This document shows positions 7,204 through 10,675 of a stretch of 10,675 bases of DNA, in pieces. The position numbers were made by a program, and so were the translations under genes. The number at the start of each line of letters is the position of its first letter. Position 1 is the first letter of the stretch. The DNA comes from an uncultured Bacilli bacterium. GTDB lineage: Bacteria; Bacillota_I; Bacilli_A; RF39; UBA660. The stretch is taken from contig CAJONL010000003.1 of the NCBI GenBank assembly GCA_905235875.1, positions 1 to 10,675 of the forward strand. Direction: 5' to 3'. The notes below the pieces were generated by a model. It was not told the DNA's origin. It did no database searches and was given only the letters and a program-made list of their open reading frames with translations.

Positions 7204-7237
7204 AACAATTGTTAAAAGTCTCAATTTAAGATATAAT
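7204..7237 (+). promoter_or_regulatory. Putative xfp promoter with a palindrome over the -35
   Basis: A -10 TATAAT (7232-7237) is preceded after 17 bases by TTGTTA (7209-7214), a partial -35. The perfect 10-base palindrome AACAATTGTT (7204-7213) overlaps that -35, and flanking TTAACA (7198-7203) and TGTTAA (7210-7215) add another inverted repeat. The weak -35 with an overlapping palindrome could be a repressor or activator site, but no regulator is encoded in the window. Confidence 0.55.
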
Positions 7238-7265
7238 AAAAATATCTAAAATAGGGTTGGTGATT

Positions 7266-9584
7266 ATGATGAGTTTGAAAAAAAATGAATTAAACGATTT
7301 AAATAACTATTTTATGGCTGCTAACTATTTATCAGTTTCACAGTTATATCTTTGGGATAATGTACTTTTAAGAAGAAGACTTTCTATGTCTGATATAAAG
7401 CCTAAGCTTGTAGGACACTGGGGAACTGTACCCTCACAAAATTTTATATATACACATTTAAATAGAATTATAAAAAAGTATAATCTTAATATGATGTATA
7501 TTTCTGGACCAGGTCATGGTGGAAATGCTATGATTTCTAATTCTTATTTGGAAGGAGTTTATACTAAGTTTTACCCTAAGTATTCTTTAGATTATGAAGG
7601 ATTAAAAAACTTATGTAAGGATTTTTCTTATCCTGGTGGAGTATCTTCTCATGTAGCCCCATCTGTTCCTGGTAGCATAAATGAAGGAGGAGAACTAGGT
7701 TATAGTCTTTCTCACGCTTATGGAGCAGTACTTGATAACCCAAATTTAATCTGTACATGTGTTATAGGTGATGGAGAAGCTGAAACAGGGCCACTTTCTG
7801 CATCTTGGGATATAAATAAACTTATAAATCCTAAAACAGATGGAATAGTACTTCCTATTATTAATTTAAATGGTTATAAAATTTCTAATCCAACAGTTCT
7901 TGGTCGAATGACTAATAAGGAGCTTATATCTTTATTTAAAGGACATGGTTATAAGCCATATATAGTAAAAGCAACTGATATTTATGATGCTCATAATAGT
8001 TTTGCTAATACTTTAGATAAAGTTATAAACGATATTTATAATTTAAAAAAAGGTAAAACTAAAATGTTTCCTCTTGTGATTTTAAAAAGTCCTAAAGGGT
8101 GGACTGCTCCTAAAGAAGTTGATGGAAGAAAAATTGAAGGCTCTTTTCATGCTCATCAAATACCTTTTACAATAGATAATGAAGAAAAATTAAGAATACT
8201 TGAGAAATGGCTTAAAAAATATAGACCTGATAAATTATTTGATGAAAATGGTAAAGTCAGAGATGAAGTTTTAAATATACTTCCAGCACCAAGTAAAAGA
8301 CTTAGTGCTTCAAAATATGCTAATGGAGGTCTTCTTTTAAAAGAACTAAAAAAGCCTAATTTTAAAAAATATGGAATTAAAGTAATACCAGGTGTTACTA
8401 AATCTTCAAATATGATGGAAGCTTCTAAATATTTAAGAGATTTAATAGTTTTAAATAAGCCTAATAAAAATTTTAGACTATTTTCTCCTGATGAAGCTTT
8501 ATCTAATAGATTAAATTTTGTATTTGAAAAAACTAATAGAAAATGGACTGGTAAGTATAGCGCAAATGATGAATTTTTAAGTACTAATGGAATGGTAATA
8601 GATTCTATCCTTTCTGAACATGTTTGCGAAGGCCTTATGGAAGGATATCTTCTTACTGGAAGACATGGAATTTTTGACTGTTATGAAGCATTTATTAGAA
8701 TTATAGATTCTATGACTAGTCAACATGCTAAATGGTTAAAATTATGTAAAGAAGTTCCATGGAGAGAAGATATTTCCTCATTAAATTACATATTAACATC
8801 ACATATTTGGCAACAAGATCATAATGGTTTTACTCACCAAGATCCAGGCTTTTTAAATCATGTTGCAACAAAAAAACCAGATACTTCAAGAATATATCTT
8901 CCATTTGATACAAATACTTTACTATGTACATTAGACCATATAATAAGTACCAAAAACTATATAAATGTAGTAGTTGCATCAAAACATATTAGGCCTGATT
9001 TTGTTAACATGGATGAAGCAATTGAGTTATGCTCTAAAGGTATAGGAGAGCTTTCATTTATAAGTGATAAAACAAAAAAACCAGATTTAATTTTAGCTAG
9101 TGCAGGAGATACACCAACTATTGAAGTTATAGCAGCTAAAAAAATATTAAGTAAATTATTACCAAATTTAAAAGTAAGAGTAATAAGTGTAATAGACTTA
9201 ATGAAACTTGATTGTAATCATCCACATGGACTTAATAATAGAGAGTACAACAGTTTATTTACTAAGGATAAGCCAATAATATTTAACTTTCATGGATATC
9301 CTAGTTTAGTGCATACATTAACTTATAATAGAACTAATAAAAATTTACATGTACATGGATACATGGAAGAAGGAACTATTACAACTCCATTTGATATGAG
9401 GGTAATAAATAAAATAGATAGATATCATTTAATACTAAATGCTTTAAAATATTTAGAAATAGATAATGATAGTAAAAGTAAAGTAAGAAATTACTGTAAC
9501 AAGATGCTAAGAAAACATAAAAAATATATACGAGAAAACGGTATTGATATGGAAAATATAGATAATTTTATGAATTTTAATTAA
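7266..9584 (+). CDS. xfp: Xylulose-5-phosphate/fructose-6-phosphate phosphoketolase
   Basis: This thiamine-diphosphate enzyme splits xylulose 5-phosphate (and often fructose 6-phosphate) with phosphate into acetyl-phosphate plus glyceraldehyde 3-phosphate (or erythrose 4-phosphate). From ATG 7266 it has 772 residues, slightly short of the usual 790-825 but complete. Seen motifs: GHWGT (His51), GPGHGG (His84), SSHVAPS (His129), the ThDP-binding GDGEAETGPL (168-177) with NLNG (200-203), FHAHQ (His297), LSEH with catalytic-type Glu451, GRHG (465-468), and HNGFTHQDPG (His519, His524). Spacings between the histidines match those of the Bifidobacterium enzyme (33, 45 and 5 residues). The C-terminal domain ends with EEGTITTPFDM. 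The start is uncertain: ATG 7266 follows AGGG at 7253-7256 and GGTGAT at 7259-7264; ATG 7269 is equally possible, and TTG 7257/GTG 7260 lie inside this signal. Own promoter and terminator. Substrate preference cannot be read from sequence. Confidence 0.96.
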   Translation: MMSLKKNELNDLNNYFMAANYLSVSQLYLWDNVLLRRRLSMSDIKPKLVGHWGTVPSQNFIYTHLNRIIKKYNLNMMYISGPGHGGNAMISNSYLEGVYTKFYPKYSLDYEGLKNLCKDFSYPGGVSSHVAPSVPGSINEGGELGYSLSHAYGAVLDNPNLICTCVIGDGEAETGPLSASWDINKLINPKTDGIVLPIINLNGYKISNPTVLGRMTNKELISLFKGHGYKPYIVKATDIYDAHNSFANTLDKVINDIYNLKKGKTKMFPLVILKSPKGWTAPKEVDGRKIEGSFHAHQIPFTIDNEEKLRILEKWLKKYRPDKLFDENGKVRDEVLNILPAPSKRLSASKYANGGLLLKELKKPNFKKYGIKVIPGVTKSSNMMEASKYLRDLIVLNKPNKNFRLFSPDEALSNRLNFVFEKTNRKWTGKYSANDEFLSTNGMVIDSILSEHVCEGLMEGYLLTGRHGIFDCYEAFIRIIDSMTSQHAKWLKLCKEVPWREDISSLNYILTSHIWQQDHNGFTHQDPGFLNHVATKKPDTSRIYLPFDTNTLLCTLDHIISTKNYINVVVASKHIRPDFVNMDEAIELCSKGIGELSFISDKTKKPDLILASAGDTPTIEVIAAKKILSKLLPNLKVRVISVIDLMKLDCNHPHGLNNREYNSLFTKDKPIIFNFHGYPSLVHTLTYNRTNKNLHVHGYMEEGTITTPFDMRVINKIDRYHLILNALKYLEIDNDSKSKVRNYCNKMLRKHKKYIRENGIDMENIDNFMNFN

Positions 9585-9604
9585 AATTATCTACTTTATT
9601 ATTT

Positions 9605-9639
9605 AAAATGAGTTAATTATTGTTACAACTCATTTTTTT
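9605..9639 (+). terminator. Rho-independent terminator of xfp
   Basis: AAAATGAGTT (9605-9614) pairs with AACTCATTTT (9627-9636) around a 12-base loop. The T run extends to 9639. It lies 20 bases after the xfp stop. The loop and T run also contain the putative -35 and the spacer of the ppdK promoter. Confidence 0.8.
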
Positions 9640-9649
9640 GTGATATAAT
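9620..9649 (+). promoter_or_regulatory. Putative ppdK promoter, extended -10, overlapping the xfp terminator
   Basis: TATAAT (9644-9649) is preceded by TGA at 9641-9643, an extended -10. The -35 candidate TTGTTA (9620-9625) is 18 bases upstream and lies in the loop of the terminator hairpin. The -10 is convincing and the -35 is weak. Transcription would start near 9656, giving a very short leader of under 20 bases before ATG 9674. Confidence 0.65.
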
Positions 9650-9673
9650 TAAAAGGTGAGGGAGGAAATAAAT

Positions 9674-10675
9674 ATGAGAAAATGGGTTTATCTTTTTAAA
9701 GAAGGAAACGCTAATATGAGAAATATTCTAGGTGGTAAAGGTGCTAATTTAGCTGAAATGACTAATTTAGGTTTACCTATTCCCGGGGGCTTTACTATTA
9801 CAACTGAAGCTTGTACTGATTATTATGATAATGGTAAGATTATTTCTAGTGAAATTGAAAGTCAAATTTATGACGCTTTAGCTACACTTGAAGAACAGCA
9901 AGGAAAGAAGTTTGGAGATAATGAAAATCCACTTTTAGTATCAGTAAGATCAGGTGCTAGAGCATCTATGCCTGGTATGATGGATACAATTTTAAATTTA
10001 GGTCTAAACGATGAGGCAGTAGAAGGATTTGCTAAGAAAACCGGAAATCCTAGATTTGCGTATGATTCATATCGTAGATTTATTCAAATGTATTCAGACG
10101 TTGTTATGGAAGTACCTAAATCTTTCTTTGAAAAAATTATTGATGAGTTAAAGGAAGAAAAAGGTGTTAAATATGACACTGAACTTGATACTGATGATTT
10201 AAAAGAATTAGTAGTAAGATTCAAAAAAGTTTATAAAGATGCTATGAATGGAGAAGATTTTCCACAAGATGCTAAAAAGCAATTAATGGGAGCTGTTAAA
10301 GCTGTATTTAGATCTTGGGATAATCCAAGAGCAATTGTATATCGTCGTATGAATGATATTCCAGGTGATTGGGGAACTGCTGTTAACGTTCAAGCAATGG
10401 TATTTGGTAATATGGGTAACACTTCAGGTACTGGAGTTGCATTTACACGTAATCCATCTACTGGAGAAAAAGGTATTTATGGTGAATACTTAATTAATGC
10501 TCAAGGAGAAGATGTAGTAGCAGGAGTTAGAACTCCAGAACCTATTACAAAACTTGAACAAGACTTACCAGAATGCTATAAAGAATTTATGGAATTAGCA
10601 CATAAACTTGAAAATCACTATAGAGATATGCAAGATATGGAATTTACAATCCAAGAAGGAAAATTATATTTCTTA
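9674..10675 (+). CDS. ppdK: Pyruvate,phosphate dikinase (N-terminal part, 3' end outside window)
   Basis: PPDK interconverts PEP + AMP + PPi and pyruvate + ATP + Pi. It serves as a PPi-linked glycolytic or gluconeogenic step in the cytosol. The first 334 codons are present with no stop; the full enzyme has about 875 residues. The visible part is the ATP-grasp nucleotide-binding domain: [10 protein letters not shown] with Lys22, [16 protein letters not shown] with Arg92, FRSWDNPRA and [12 protein letters not shown] further on, and Asp321/Glu323 in DMEFTIQ. Lys22, Arg92, Asp321 and Glu323 fall at the same residue numbers as the ATP-site residues established for Clostridium symbiosum PPDK, so the alignment is essentially gap-free; Gln335 would be the next codon beyond the edge. 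The catalytic histidine domain and the PEP-binding barrel are outside. GGGAGGA (9660-9666) gives 7 bases to ATG 9674. It has its own promoter and follows the xfp terminator. Confidence 0.96.
   Translation, partial: MRKWVYLFKEGNANMRNILGGKGANLAEMTNLGLPIPGGFTITTEACTDYYDNGKIISSEIESQIYDALATLEEQQGKKFGDNENPLLVSVRSGARASMPGMMDTILNLGLNDEAVEGFAKKTGNPRFAYDSYRRFIQMYSDVVMEVPKSFFEKIIDELKEEKGVKYDTELDTDDLKELVVRFKKVYKDAMNGEDFPQDAKKQLMGAVKAVFRSWDNPRAIVYRRMNDIPGDWGTAVNVQAMVFGNMGNTSGTGVAFTRNPSTGEKGIYGEYLINAQGEDVVAGVRTPEPITKLEQDLPECYKEFMELAHKLENHYRDMQDMEFTIQEGKLYFL

Noticed and set aside
7576..7758. Reverse-strand open frame of 60 codons within xfp
   Set aside because: It is antisense to the conserved ThDP-binding region of phosphoketolase and has no support of its own.

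Overview
The window is very AT-rich (clearly under one third G+C by eye), uses the standard code with TGG as the only tryptophan codon in the genes read here, and has consensus sigma-A type promoters, strong purine-rich ribosome binding sites and short intergenic gaps with hairpin plus T-run terminators. Gene order addB-addA, a 4Fe-4S type AddB, a phosphoketolase and a pyruvate,phosphate dikinase all point to a low-GC Bacillota or Mycoplasmatota-type anaerobe or fermenter, perhaps one of the uncultured gut Bacilli lineages. That placement is inference from composition and gene content. All five genes are on the + strand.

Bases 1-4662 hold the end of addB and all of addA, translationally coupled by an 8-base overlap. 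They encode the two subunits of the AddAB helicase-nuclease that resects double-strand breaks for RecA-dependent recombination. All visible helicase and nuclease motifs are intact in AddA, and the nuclease and iron-sulfur motifs are intact in AddB. The N-terminal part of AddB lies upstream of the window.

After a 230-base gap without a recognisable terminator come two paralogous DUF4116-type repeat proteins (4893-5732 and 5832-7145). Each has its own near-identical extended -10 promoter and GGGGG ribosome binding site, and each is followed by its own terminator. Gene 1 aligns without gaps to the C-terminal two thirds of gene 2, at a fixed DNA offset of 1410 bases. Gene 2 carries about six more 25-residue repeat units at its N-terminus. 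The function of this family is not established, so this pair is the least explained part of the window.

From 7190 on there are two central carbon metabolism genes, each with its own promoter: xfp (phosphoketolase; monocistronic, ended by a strong terminator) and the first 334 codons of ppdK (pyruvate,phosphate dikinase), which runs off the right edge. The xfp terminator and the ppdK promoter overlap physically. Together the two enzymes suggest a fermentative metabolism: phosphoketolase makes acetyl-phosphate from sugar phosphates, and PPDK handles the PEP/pyruvate step with PPi. No tRNA, rRNA, CRISPR array, insertion sequence or phage gene was seen.
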